Origin: CAVONB01 sp963697205
GTDB lineage: Bacteria > Pseudomonadota > Alphaproteobacteria > Rhizobiales > Hyphomicrobiaceae
DNA length: 64,000 bases
NCBI GenBank assembly: GCA_963697205.1
Contig: CAVONB010000003.1
Span: 99,232 to 163,231, forward strand
Direction of reading: 5' to 3'
In this document: positions 18,499-27,356 of the stretch, piece by piece
How positions within the stretch are numbered: the stretch's first letter is position 1
Layout of the letters: each line of letters opens with the position of its first letter
The notes under the pieces: generated by a model
The model's database searches: none
What the model was told of the DNA's origin: nothing
The model's input: only the letters and a program-made list of their open reading frames with translations
Translations under genes and position numbers: made by a program

Positions 18499-19131
18499 TC
18501 AGATGTCGATCTTCTCGGCGATCTCGATAGCGTCGTCGACCTCGATGCCGAGGTAGCGCACGGTGCTCTCGATCTTCGAATGTCCGAGCAGAAGCTGCAC
18601 GGCTCTGAGGTTGCCGGTTCGCCGATAGATCAGCACGGCCTTCGTCCGCCGCAACGAGTGCGTGCCGAACTTCGCCGGATCGAGCCCGATGCTGGCCACC
18701 CACTCCTGTACCAGCCGCGCATACTGCCGGGTCGTCAGTCCACCCTTGTCGCCACGACCTGCGAAGAGGAACTGACCGGGCTTCCGACCGGTCAGCCTCA
18801 AGTAGTCGTCGATGGCCATCCGCGTCTGATCGGTCACTTCGAACCGCACGGGCCTGCCGGTCTTCTTCTGCCGGATTGTCGCACGGTCCATCGAGTATCC
18901 GCTCGGGGCCACGTCATCGACACGAACGGCGACGACGTCACAGCCACGTAGCTTGCTGTCGATCGCCAGGTTGAAGAGGGCAAGATCGCGCTTCTTGCCT
19001 TCGATCTGCAGCTTCGTCCTGATCGACCAGACGTGGCTTGGCCGCAGCGGCGGCTTGGCGCCGACGAGCTTCCCCTTGTTCCACGGCACGCGAGCGGGCT
19101 TGATGACTGCGGGGGTAGGGTCTTGTTCCAT
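18499..19131 (-). CDS. int: Short tyrosine-type site-specific recombinase (integrase)
   Basis: A 210-residue tyrosine recombinase, essentially a catalytic domain with little N-terminal arm-binding region. The catalytic set is visible: Arg in NLAIDSKLRGCDV, the HxxR box in THSLRRTKAVLIYRR, the downstream His in LLLGHSKIEST, and the nucleophile Tyr in VRYLGIE. Proteins of this short type are widespread in alphaproteobacterial islands and plasmids. It lies about 310 bases from the tRNA-like remnant and points toward it, the standard layout for an island integrase. The start may be ATG 19131; no strong RBS is evident. Confidence 0.85.
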   Translation of the reverse strand: MEQDPTPAVIKPARVPWNKGKLVGAKPPLRPSHVWSIRTKLQIEGKKRDLALFNLAIDSKLRGCDVVAVRVDDVAPSGYSMDRATIRQKKTGRPVRFEVTDQTRMAIDDYLRLTGRKPGQFLFAGRGDKGGLTTRQYARLVQEWVASIGLDPAKFGTHSLRRTKAVLIYRRTGNLRAVQLLLGHSKIESTVRYLGIEVDDAIEIAEKIDI

Positions 19132-19248
19132 GGGTTGTCTCCTTGCTTCAGAGACAGACCAACTTGCACCCCTTGCAGCCTAACCGGCTGATCCGACGAC
19201 CGGAATCGGACCACTTCTTCCATGGCATGGTTAGCGATCGACGATTCT

Positions 19249-19356
19249 GTGCAGGTTGCTCGGACGCCGGCCATCGACGCGGTCGCCACATGCTCTGGCC
19301 GGCGTCGGAGAAGCGCCAAGGCGCGAAGTCGCGAGAAGTGGGCCGTGTTGGTGCAG
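19249..19356 (+). repeat. Dispersed hairpin repeat, copy A
   Basis: About 108 bases that match 49752-49856 at most positions. Each copy contains an imperfect inverted repeat; here the arms are 19258-19272 and 19297-19311. Base changes between copies occur in both arms so that pairing is kept. The surrounding 19132-19544 stretch has no recognisable gene. The function is unknown: a structured RNA, a small mobile repeat, or the remnant of a shared element. Confidence 0.6.
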
Positions 19357-19544
19357 TGGGTCTGACCCAGCGGCGCGAGTGTTGGTCGGACGACCAGGGA
19401 TCACGCAGGCCATTGAAGAGGTAACGACTTTGGGTCGCCGCCCGTTGATACCAACAGTCCCTCAACCCATCATTTTCGTTCCGAACGTTGATTTTCGAAA
19501 ATATCTCCGCTAGGTGTCGTGCTCCCGACGTCCTGGAGGCACCG

Positions 19545-20426
19545 ATGCGCGAGAAGCTGACGTTTACGTCCGATGGCCTGAAGCTCTCTGGCGTCCTGCA
19601 CGTCCCGGAAGGAAGAAAGCCCGATCAGCGCTTGCCGGCCTTTCTGGTTCTGCATGGGTTCGTCGGCTCCAAGGACGAGTCGCACGCCGAGATCCAGGCA
19701 GCCCTGCTCGAGGATCTGGGCTACGCTGCGTTCCGCTTCGATATGCGGTGCTGCGGGGAAAGCGAAGGCGAGCGCGGTCAGGTGCGCTGTTTCGATCAGG
19801 TCGCGGACACGAAGAACGCCTTGAGCTTCATTGCTGAGCGACCCGAGGTCGACCCCAACCGGATCGGCGTCATCGGCCACAGTTTCGGCGCTGCGGTCGC
19901 GGTCTATACGGCAGGCGTCGATAGTCGCGTCGCTTGTGTCATCTCCTCGTGCGGTTGGGGACACGGCGAACGAAAGTTCCAGGGGCAGCATCCCACGCCG
20001 CAGGCTTGGGCGCGCTTTACAGGGCTTCTCGAGCAGGGCCGCAAGCACAAGCGCGAGACGGGCCAGAGCATGTGGATCTCGCGTTTCGACGCTGTGCCGA
20101 TCCCCGAGCACTTGCGCAAGAACCTGTCGCCGAAGGCACTGATGGAGATTCCCGTCGAGACGGCGCAGAGCATGTTCGACTTCCGCGCCGAGGATGTGGT
20201 TGCCAACATCGCACCGCGACCACTGCTGCTGCTGCACACGGCTGACGACAGCATCACGCCGACGGAGCAGTCTCTTCGCCTCTTCGAGAAGGCGGGGATG
20301 CCGGCGGAGTTGATGCTGATCACCGGCACCTCGCACTTTCCGCTCGCGCCGGCCGATGCACCCCGCACCCGCATGATGATGAAGGGCTGGCTGGATAAGT
20401 TCTTCCCCACGCCGCTGGGCGCCTGA
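19545..20426 (+). CDS. Alpha/beta hydrolase (serine hydrolase)
   Basis: A 293-residue alpha/beta-fold hydrolase. The oxyanion region is LVLHGFVGSK near residue 35, the nucleophile elbow is GHSFG (Ser at about 113), an acid candidate lies in LLLHTADDSITP, and the catalytic His lies in GTSHFPLA. The start is ATG 19545, preceded by GGAGG at a spacing of five. It ends one base before the dehydrogenase gene, so the two are one transcript. Next to an extradiol dioxygenase it could hydrolyse a ring-cleavage product, but it belongs to the broad peptidase/acyl-hydrolase-like group and an ester or peptide substrate is equally possible. The frame is intact. Confidence 0.82.
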   Translation: MREKLTFTSDGLKLSGVLHVPEGRKPDQRLPAFLVLHGFVGSKDESHAEIQAALLEDLGYAAFRFDMRCCGESEGERGQVRCFDQVADTKNALSFIAERPEVDPNRIGVIGHSFGAAVAVYTAGVDSRVACVISSCGWGHGERKFQGQHPTPQAWARFTGLLEQGRKHKRETGQSMWISRFDAVPIPEHLRKNLSPKALMEIPVETAQSMFDFRAEDVVANIAPRPLLLLHTADDSITPTEQSLRLFEKAGMPAELMLITGTSHFPLAPADAPRTRMMMKGWLDKFFPTPLGA

Positions 20427-20427
20427 C

Positions 20428-21492
20428 ATGTCGGATGCGTCATCGAAGCCGCCCGTTGCAATCGGCACGCTGAGTGCGTTCGCCCAATCGCTCTTGATGG
20501 CCGGCGGGTTCCAGGGTGCTCATGCCGCCCAGACTGCAGATCTGCTCGTGTGGGCGGACGCGCGCGGCATCGAATCCCACGGCGTCCTGCGCATCCCGCG
20601 CTACGTCGAGATGGTCCGGCTGGGACTGATCGACGCCCGCGCCGTGCCACACGTCGTCTCCGAGTTCGGTGCGATGTCGGTTCTCGAAGGCGCGAGCGCG
20701 CCAGGCGCGGCCGTGATGACGACCGCCATGGATCGCGCCATTGCGCTGGCGCGCACGCACGCCATCGGCTGGTGCTCTGCCCGCAACATCACGCATGCCG
20801 GCGCCGTCGGCTACTTCGCCGCCAAGGCCGCCGCAGCCGATTGCATCGGCATCGTCATGACGGCGTCGCGGCCGCTGATGACCTATTACGGGTCGAGCGC
20901 GGAAGCCCTGTCGACAAATCCGTTGGCCATCGCCGCACCGAATCCCAAGGGTGGTGATCCCGTCATTCTCGACATGTCGACATCGGCCGTAGCACTCGGC
21001 AAGATCATGGCGGCGAAAGCCGCCGGCCGATCGATCCCCACGGGCTGGGCGATCGATGCCGAAGGCGTCGACACGACCGATCCCAACACCGTTGCATCGC
21101 TTTTACCCATGGCCGGTCCGAAGGGGTCAGGCCTGTCGTTGATGATCGAGGTTCTGGCCAGCGTGCTGGTCGCCAACCCCATCATTTCGACAGCGCTGAA
21201 CAAGACGGGCAAGGCCGCATTCAACGGCGTCGCGATGGCCTTGGACATCCGCGCGTTCGGCGACGTCGCGACATTTCACGAGGACATGGCCCGGCTGTCG
21301 GCGGCCATCAAGTCGCTGCCGAAAGCTGCCGACGTCGATGTGATCCGTCTGCCGGGTGAGCGGGCTGCCGTCGCTGGGCGCCGGTCGGCCGACGACGGCA
21401 TACGGCTCGAGGTATCGACGGCATCAAAGCTTGTATCGCTGGCAAAAGAGCTCGGCGTCGCGGTCCCGCACGGCCTCGATCGAACCGCCTGA
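20428..21492 (+). CDS. LDH2/malate dehydrogenase-type NAD(P)H-dependent oxidoreductase
   Basis: A 354-residue member of the type II malate/L-lactate/ureidoglycolate dehydrogenase family, which interconverts 2-hydroxy and 2-keto acids with NAD(P)H. Family landmarks are DLLVWADARGIESHGVLRIPRY near residue 40, the catalytic-type His in ARNITHAGAVGYFA, the nucleotide-binding segment LSTNPLAIAAPNPKG, VILDMSTSAVALGKI, and GPKGSGLSLMIEVLASVL. The order matches family members throughout and the length is normal. It starts one base after the hydrolase stop. With the dioxygenase and TTT importer nearby it may process a hydroxy-acid produced during aromatic or carboxylate breakdown. Confidence 0.88.
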   Translation: MSDASSKPPVAIGTLSAFAQSLLMAGGFQGAHAAQTADLLVWADARGIESHGVLRIPRYVEMVRLGLIDARAVPHVVSEFGAMSVLEGASAPGAAVMTTAMDRAIALARTHAIGWCSARNITHAGAVGYFAAKAAAADCIGIVMTASRPLMTYYGSSAEALSTNPLAIAAPNPKGGDPVILDMSTSAVALGKIMAAKAAGRSIPTGWAIDAEGVDTTDPNTVASLLPMAGPKGSGLSLMIEVLASVLVANPIISTALNKTGKAAFNGVAMALDIRAFGDVATFHEDMARLSAAIKSLPKAADVDVIRLPGERAAVAGRRSADDGIRLEVSTASKLVSLAKELGVAVPHGLDRTA

Positions 21493-21559
21493 AGACACGG
21501 CGCAGCCAGGCGCTGCCGCTCGGCGGAAAGGGTGATCTTGGTCGATGACGAACGGGCGA

Positions 21560-22462
21560 TCAGGCGGGTTGAGCGAACGGAAAATGGTGCTCGCGCCATT
21601 CGAGCGGCGCCGGCGTGCCCCACACGTTCATCTCCCGCACGTTGCCGGGTCGCGCCAGGTTCGTGATCACGTTCGGCGTGAAGCTGGCGTCATCGGCAAT
21701 CAGCGCCATGGCGCCGGAGCACTCGACCATGCAGCCGCTGGCGTCAAGATAGTAGGCATAGGTATTGTCGCCAGGGCGATGGCGTCCTGGGCCCCACACG
21801 AGCTGCTTGTCCGCCCTGTCGAGAAGATCGCCGAGTTTGAGATAGCTCGTGAAATCCTGCATCTCGAACGAGTAATGATGCAGACCGACCGTACCCTTGA
21901 CGAGGCCGAGGATGTGGTGCTGGCGATTGCCGCCGTACATCCAGCTCAGGGCGTCGTTGACCAGGCGCTCAGAGAGCCTCATGCCGCCGATCCGCTCCAG
22001 CTGGGTACGCGTGGCGGCCGGATCGGGGCTGATCACGTTGAAATGGTCGAGGCGGTTGGCGCCGACGCCCGTCGTCGGCTGGCGGCGTCCGTAGATCTTG
22101 TCCCGGATCGGAGTGTGGATCTCGAACGTCAGCCCCTCCGGCGACGCGAACGTCACGGCCTCGTCCATACAGGCAAGGCTCGGGGTCTGCGTGACGATGC
22201 GGCAGCCGGCCTCTGCGACCCGCCGGCCCGCCTCACGCACCGCGTCGCGGGTCAAAGCCTCCAACCCGATGACGCGCGCCTGGTTGTGCTTGTCTTCGAC
22301 AAGCACCAACTCCGCCGCGCGGCCATTGGAGCTGAGCCATGTCTGGTTGGCAGTGCGGTGCGTGACGTGCAGTCCGAGGATCTCCGTCGCATCCTTGACG
22401 ACGGCTGCCACGTCCGTGACGCCGACCTGAATGTGGCCGACGGCGTGCACCAGGAACGTCAT
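21560..22462 (-). CDS. Extradiol ring-cleavage dioxygenase (VOC superfamily, type I)
   Basis: A 300-residue two-domain VOC protein resembling catechol 2,3-dioxygenase/2,3-dihydroxybiphenyl dioxygenase. The active C-terminal domain holds the iron-ligand pattern: His140 (LDHFNV), His195/196 (GLHHYSFEM) and Glu247 (MVECSG), with a family Tyr in NTYAYYLD. The N-terminal domain keeps the fold but not the ligands, as in type I extradiol enzymes. It is transcribed divergently from a GntR regulator across 195 bases. It would cleave a catechol-type ring next to one hydroxyl using O2. The catechol substrate cannot be read from the sequence. Confidence 0.82.
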   Translation of the reverse strand: MTFLVHAVGHIQVGVTDVAAVVKDATEILGLHVTHRTANQTWLSSNGRAAELVLVEDKHNQARVIGLEALTRDAVREAGRRVAEAGCRIVTQTPSLACMDEAVTFASPEGLTFEIHTPIRDKIYGRRQPTTGVGANRLDHFNVISPDPAATRTQLERIGGMRLSERLVNDALSWMYGGNRQHHILGLVKGTVGLHHYSFEMQDFTSYLKLGDLLDRADKQLVWGPGRHRPGDNTYAYYLDASGCMVECSGAMALIADDASFTPNVITNLARPGNVREMNVWGTPAPLEWREHHFPFAQPA

Positions 22463-22657
22463 AACCTCACCTCATCGCGCTGGGTATGTCTGGTCTCATA
22501 CGCCAGCCTTCGACCTGCGACAACAGTTTTCGACAAAGCGCACACTTTCGAAAACGCTGGTCGCTACTTTGGATCGGTGCTAAAAGGCCCGATCCGATCG
22601 TCAGGTAGAAGGCCATGCGCACATGTGGCCGGCCGGCACAATCGGACGAGGTGAGGG
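22463..22657. promoter_or_regulatory. Divergent control region between dioxygenase and GntR genes
   Basis: A 195-base gap separates the dioxygenase (minus) from the GntR regulator (plus). In such divergent pairs the regulator's operator usually lies in this gap. The gntR RBS GAGG-TGAGGG directly precedes ATG 22658. I do not see a clear palindromic operator and do not place promoters. Confidence 0.4.
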
Positions 22658-23341
22658 ATGCGCGTCGCCGATCAGGTCGATCAGAAATCGCGGACGTTGG
22701 CAGCTGACGTGCTGGTGCGGTTGCGCAACGACATCATCTGGTGCCGGCTGATGCCCGGGGAGCCACTGCGCTTCGAAGCGCTCAAAGAGGCTTACGGCGC
22801 AAGTTTCACGACGCTGCGCGAGGCGTTGACGGCATTGGTCGCCGATGGCCTCGTCGTGTCTCTGGGACACGCCGGTTTTCGCGTCGCGCCTGTGACGCCG
22901 GCGGATTTGACCGATCTGACCGACACGCGCGTGCTGATCGAGCGCCAGCTGATTGCGCGCTCGATCGAACTGGGCGGCGACGACTGGGAGGTTGGGGCCG
23001 CAGCTGCCCTCCACCGCATGCAACTAGTCCTCAGCCGCCACGGCGCAAAGAGCCCGGAATGGAAGACGGTGCATGCGCAGTTCCATGAGGCGCTCGTGTC
23101 GGCCGCGCAGTCACCCATCCTCGTGGCATTCCGAGCCACGCTGTTTGCCCGCGCCGAGCGCTATCGCACGTTGTGCGCGCTCTACCGCAAGAAAGCCCCC
23201 GACAAGGCGGGCGAGCACGAGAAGCTGCTGGCAGCTGTGCTCTCCCGCAAGGCTCCGCTGGCACAACGCCTGATCGACGCGCACATCCGCGCAACGACGG
23301 CCGAAATTCTGGCGCATGCGCAGGAGGTCTTCGACCTATGA
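22658..23341 (+). CDS. GntR-family transcriptional regulator, FadR/FCD subgroup
   Basis: A 227-residue regulator. The N-terminal winged helix (ADVLVRLRNDIIWCRLMPGEPL and FEALKEAYGASFTTLREALTAL, about residues 15-60) carries the GntR pattern ending in LVADGLVV. The C-terminal FCD domain (about residues 85-220) is all-helical, with candidate metal/acid-binding His in VHAQFHEALV. FCD regulators sense carboxylic acids, matching the neighbouring TTT importer. It lies divergent to the dioxygenase and upstream of tctB-tctA-tctC, so it probably controls both. Confidence 0.9.
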   Translation: MRVADQVDQKSRTLAADVLVRLRNDIIWCRLMPGEPLRFEALKEAYGASFTTLREALTALVADGLVVSLGHAGFRVAPVTPADLTDLTDTRVLIERQLIARSIELGGDDWEVGAAAALHRMQLVLSRHGAKSPEWKTVHAQFHEALVSAAQSPILVAFRATLFARAERYRTLCALYRKKAPDKAGEHEKLLAAVLSRKAPLAQRLIDAHIRATTAEILAHAQEVFDL

Positions 23342-23430
23342 ATACTCCCGAACGTCGGCACGAATGACTTTAGGAAAGATCAAGCCAGCCTACACACTCG
23401 AGAAGCTGGCAGGGGATTGGAGGCTTGAGC

Positions 23431-23890
23431 GTGGTCCACCGAATACGCCCGCATCTATGGGGGGATGGGCTTGCACATTTTTTCATCGTCGCGTCCGGCT
23501 TCTGGTTCTCAGGTGTGTCCTACACTTATGGCCTGGGCTCTGTTCGCGAGATGGGGCCGGGCTTTTTTCCGTTCACGCTCGGTCTGGCGCTGACCGGGTT
23601 GGGGCTGATCGAACTCTCGCGGCTGCGGCGCTCTGCTTCGGCAGTCATGGCGTTTGATTGGCAGCAGGCTATTCTCGGTCGCCTGCATCCTGGCTGCACT
23701 TCTGGCATTCGCCCTGCTGATCGAAAGCGCCGGATTTCTGCCCGCCGTTTTCGTTGCAACCTTTTTTGCGATGCTGGCGGAGCGCCCCATCAACTGGCTC
23801 CGCGCCCTCGTTTACTCCACGTTGCTGACCGTCATGAGCTATGGCGTGTTCGTTGCGGGCCTGGGACTGCCCGTCAAAGCGTTCGGTTGA
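23431..23890 (+). pseudogene. tctB: TTT transporter small subunit TctB (second set), frameshifted
   Basis: A TctB-like four-helix protein that starts at GTG 23431 with GGAGG seven bases upstream. It reads WGDGLAHFFIVASGFWFSGV, then PGFFPFTLGLALTGLGLIEL. An extra T in the run at about 23653-23655 shifts the frame; without it the protein continues LIGSRLFSVACILAALLAFALLIES to GLPVKAFG and stops at 23890, four bases before tctA. The repaired length is 152 residues, normal for TctB. The frame break sits in a TTT homopolymer, so a sequencing fault is likely. Confidence 0.78.
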
Positions 23891-23894
23891 TGCC

Positions 23895-25406
23895 ATGGAT
23901 CTCTTATCGGCCCTGCAGCTTGGCATGTCCACGGCGCTGGCTCCGCAGAACCTCGTTTATTCGTTCCTCGGTGTCATCCTTGGGCAGATAGTGGGTGTGT
24001 TGCCTGGGCTCGGAGCCATGACGGCGATTTCGTTGTTGCTGCCTGTGACGTACTACCTCGATCCCACGCAGTCGATGATCATGCTCGCGGGCATTTACTA
24101 TGGCTCGCAGTACGGTGGGTCCATCGCCTCCATCCTCCTGTCGATACCGGGCACACCGTCGTCAGTGATAACCTGCCTCGAAGGTTATCCAATGGCCAGG
24201 AAGGGGCGCGCCGGCGCAGCGCTCTTCCTGGCATCCACCGCATCCTTGTTCGGCTCCATTGTCGGCGTCACGCTGCTCGTTGCAGCGGCGTTGCCGCTTT
24301 CACAGTTTGCCGTTGAGTTTGGGGCGACCGAATACTTCTCGCTTGTGCTGATGGGCTTGATCGGCGCATCCGTAATCTCGAATGGCTCCGCACTGAGGGC
24401 CCTGGCCATGATGGTCCTGGGCATCCTCTTCGGCCTCGTTGGCTCGGACGTGAACACCGGCGCCTATCGCTTCGTCATTACTCCCGAATTCGCCGACGGA
24501 ATAAGCCTGATCGCGGTTGCGATGGGCATGTTCGGGGTCGCTGAAATTCTGAACTCCGTCGGTTCTGCCCGGAAAGAGCGGATTACCCAGGTAATAGAGT
24601 GGTCGGATCTCCTTCCCAAGAGGGATGAAGTCCGCGGATTTGCAGGCGCTGCCAGTCGGGGCTCGGCCTTGGGCGCAGCGTTCGGTGCGCTTCCCGGGAC
24701 GGGCGCCGCCATCGCATCCTTCGTGGCGTATGCCGCCGAGAAGCGCATTTCCCGAACCCCCGAAAAGTTCGGCACTGGCGAGCCTGCCGGCCTCGTTGCT
24801 CCCGAAGCATCGAACAATGCCGCTTCGATCACCGGGTTCATTCCGACACTTGCGCTTGGCATTCCCGGCGACGCTGTGATGGCTCTCATGCTGGGCGGGC
24901 TGATCATCAACGGCATCGTTCCGGGGCCGGGGGTCGTCACCGAGCATCCTGCCCTCTTCTGGGGCGTCATCGCCAGTTTTATCGTCGGCAACGTGATCCT
25001 GGTAATGATCAATCTTCCCTTGATCAAGCTTTGGGTTCGGTTCCTGTCGATACCCTACTGGGCCCTCTTCCCCGGTATCATTGTGTGCGTTTGCATCGGC
25101 GTCTACAGCTTCCGCAACTCGGTCGTTGACGTCTTCACGACGTTGTTTTTTGCAGCCGTCGGACTGCTGTTGTCACGGTCGGGATATCCGGCCCCGCCGC
25201 TGCTGCTCGGCTTCATCCTCGGACCCAAGATGGAGGAGTACTTGCGGCGATCCATGCTGCTCCACGACGGCGATCTGACCGTCTTCTTCACGCGTCCGCT
25301 CAGTGCATTCTTCATGTTTGGGGCAATCGCACTTCTTGTGCTTCCGGCGCTTTCGCGCATCACCGCCAACCTGCGCAAATCGCAGCGCGGGTCGGGCTCA
25401 GCATGA
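23895..25406 (+). CDS. tctA: TTT transporter large subunit TctA (second set)
   Basis: A 503-residue polytopic permease of the tripartite tricarboxylate transporter family. The signature VGVLPGLGAMTAISLLLPVTY near residue 35 is followed by YYGSQYGGSIASILLSIPGTP, and the second repeat has GALPGTGAAIASFVAYAAEK. ATG 23895 is chosen, four bases after tctB; a longer frame exists but overlaps tctB. It is only moderately similar to the TctA at 11.9 kb, so it is an independent system, not a recent duplicate. It is followed by its own binding protein, giving the order tctB-tctA-tctC instead of tctC-tctB-tctA. Confidence 0.94.
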   Translation: MDLLSALQLGMSTALAPQNLVYSFLGVILGQIVGVLPGLGAMTAISLLLPVTYYLDPTQSMIMLAGIYYGSQYGGSIASILLSIPGTPSSVITCLEGYPMARKGRAGAALFLASTASLFGSIVGVTLLVAAALPLSQFAVEFGATEYFSLVLMGLIGASVISNGSALRALAMMVLGILFGLVGSDVNTGAYRFVITPEFADGISLIAVAMGMFGVAEILNSVGSARKERITQVIEWSDLLPKRDEVRGFAGAASRGSALGAAFGALPGTGAAIASFVAYAAEKRISRTPEKFGTGEPAGLVAPEASNNAASITGFIPTLALGIPGDAVMALMLGGLIINGIVPGPGVVTEHPALFWGVIASFIVGNVILVMINLPLIKLWVRFLSIPYWALFPGIIVCVCIGVYSFRNSVVDVFTTLFFAAVGLLLSRSGYPAPPLLLGFILGPKMEEYLRRSMLLHDGDLTVFFTRPLSAFFMFGAIALLVLPALSRITANLRKSQRGSGSA

Positions 25407-25464
25407 GTCCACCACAGACGACGACCACGAAAACTTCATAACCAGGCGAAAGGGAGACAATAAA

Positions 25465-26424
25465 ATGATCAAGCAACTTCTGGCTTCGGCCGCGGTCTGT
25501 TCGATCTTCGGCATGGGACACGCGCAGGCCGCAGAATATCCCAACCAGCCGGTACGGTTGGTCCATGGCTTCGCTGCCGGCGGAAACGCCGATACGGTCT
25601 CCCGGATCATCGCCGAGCCACTGTCGAAAAAGTTCGGGCAGCCGTTCGTCGTTGAGCCCAAGCCGGGCGCGGGTGGCAACGTCGCATCCGATCTCGTGTC
25701 GCGTAGCGCGCCGGATGGCTACACCCTGCAGCTCATGGTTGGCGGGCACGCCGTGTCCGGGGCGCTTTATCGTACGCTGAAGTTCGATGCCGTGAAGGAC
25801 TTCACGTTCATCTCGCGGATATCATCGTTCCCGTTCTTCTTCTCCGTCAAGCCCGGGAAGTACGCCGACATCAAGGCGCTGGTCGCGGCCGCCAAGGACG
25901 GCGGGCGCATCAAGTTCGGGTCTGCCGGCGTCGGGACGACCCAGCATCTCACGGGAGCGCTGCTCGCTCAGAAGACGGGCGCGAATTTCCTGCACATTCC
26001 CTACAAAGGCGATACTGGCGCCCTGACCGCACTTCTTGGCGGCGAGGTCGACGTCATTGTGACGCCGGGCACGAGCGTCCTCGGGCAAGCCAAGGAAGGC
26101 AAACTCAAGATCCTGGCCGTCAGCTGGGACAAGCCTTGGCCGGCGACGCCGGATGTGCCGACGCTGGCTGCATCCGTATCGCCCGGCTTCAACGTCTTCT
26201 CGTGGGTCGGCCTCGGAGCGCCGAAGGGGCTTCCTGCGAATGTCACTGAGACCCTCAACAAGGCCATGGTGGAAATCATCGGCGACAAGGCCACCGCGGC
26301 GAAGCTGGCGGCACTCGGAAGCGTTCCCGGAGCGAGCTCGGCGCAAGAGTTCGGCGATATGGTCAAGCAGCAGGTCGCTGACTGGAACGCGGTCATCGAT
26401 GCGGCTAAGATCCCGCGCAAGTGA
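25465..26424 (+). CDS. tctC: TTT transporter substrate-binding protein TctC (second set)
   Basis: A 319-residue Bug-type periplasmic binding protein. The Sec signal peptide (LLASAAVCSIFGMGHAQA) is followed by YPNQPVRLVHGFAAGGNADT, the VEPKPGAGGNVASDLVSR loop and FLHIPYKGDTGALTALLGG. ATG 25465 has GGGAG upstream. Unlike the first TctC it has no twin-arginine motif. It closes the second TTT set and is followed by a glutathione transferase gene with a 68-base gap. By context the ligand may be an aromatic acid or a cleavage product. Confidence 0.92.
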   Translation: MIKQLLASAAVCSIFGMGHAQAAEYPNQPVRLVHGFAAGGNADTVSRIIAEPLSKKFGQPFVVEPKPGAGGNVASDLVSRSAPDGYTLQLMVGGHAVSGALYRTLKFDAVKDFTFISRISSFPFFFSVKPGKYADIKALVAAAKDGGRIKFGSAGVGTTQHLTGALLAQKTGANFLHIPYKGDTGALTALLGGEVDVIVTPGTSVLGQAKEGKLKILAVSWDKPWPATPDVPTLAASVSPGFNVFSWVGLGAPKGLPANVTETLNKAMVEIIGDKATAAKLAALGSVPGASSAQEFGDMVKQQVADWNAVIDAAKIPRK

Positions 26425-26492
26425 AGCTTGCTGAAGTGACTCGGGATGCCTGCGACGCGCGCCGGCATCCCCTTTTCCTTGTGAGGCCCCAA

Positions 26493-27356
26493 ATGGTCGC
26501 GTTGCTCTCGGACGACATCCGCACGCGTGAGGTTCAGGAATGGAAGGGGCTTCACCTTTTCCATTTCAGGGGCTCGTCGTGCTCGCAGAAAACCCGGATC
26601 GTGCTCAACCTGAAAGGCTGTCCGTGGACCTCGCACGAGATCGACTTGCGGGCGAACGAGAATTTCGATCCCTACTACCTCGGCATCAACCCGCGGGGGC
26701 TGGTGCCGACACTCGTCGTCGACGGTGAGGTGCATATCGAGAGCAACGATATCATCGCGTTGATCGACGCCCGCTATCCCGAGCCCAGGCTTGTTCCCGC
26801 CGGGATGGAGACGCGCATCGCGGAGCTTCTGCGCCACGAGGATGACCTGCATCTCGATCTGCGCACCTTGTCATTTCGCTTCATGTTCGCACGCAGCAAG
26901 GCGCCGAAATCGGAGGAGGCGCTCGCGCGCTACAAGGAGGGGGGCACGGGTATGGTCGGCGGCAAGCCCGACGCCAAGAAAGCGCACGAGATCGATTTCT
27001 GGGAGACCGCGGCGCGCGAGGGTCTGACGGACGAGGCGGTCCGCGCGTCGGCGGCGCGGTTCGAAGTCGCGCTGTCGGAACTCGATCGTCGTCTCGAACT
27101 CGCGCCCTATCTCTTCGGCCCGTCGCTTTCTCTGCTCGACGTGGCTTGGTTCATCTATGTCGAACGGCTGATCTGGTGCGGTTACCCCATGCAGCGCTTG
27201 CACCCGCACGTCCACGCATGGCACCAGAACCTATCGGCACGATCCGAGTTCGCTCGTGAGGTCGCGGTGCCGGACCAGATGCGTGCGGCAATCGACGACC
27301 ATCACCGCAATCTCAAGGCGGCAGGCACCACGCTCGTCGACGTCGCAGGGCTTTGA
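26493..27356 (+). CDS. Glutathione S-transferase family protein
   Basis: A 287-residue GST. The N-terminal thioredoxin-like domain begins LHLFHFRGSSCSQKTRIVLNLKG, with a Ser/Cys pair where glutathione is activated, then the family cis-Pro and glutathione contacts NPRGLVPTLVVDGEVHIESN. The C-terminal helical domain follows from about residue 110. ATG 26493 is chosen: GAGG lies six bases upstream, and the earlier frame has no homology. It is longer than classical GSTs (~200-230), with an insertion around residues 140-175. In this cluster it could act in ether cleavage or ring-product isomerisation, as some bacterial GSTs do, but nothing proves this. Confidence 0.83.
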   Translation: MVALLSDDIRTREVQEWKGLHLFHFRGSSCSQKTRIVLNLKGCPWTSHEIDLRANENFDPYYLGINPRGLVPTLVVDGEVHIESNDIIALIDARYPEPRLVPAGMETRIAELLRHEDDLHLDLRTLSFRFMFARSKAPKSEEALARYKEGGTGMVGGKPDAKKAHEIDFWETAAREGLTDEAVRASAARFEVALSELDRRLELAPYLFGPSLSLLDVAWFIYVERLIWCGYPMQRLHPHVHAWHQNLSARSEFAREVAVPDQMRAAIDDHHRNLKAAGTTLVDVAGL

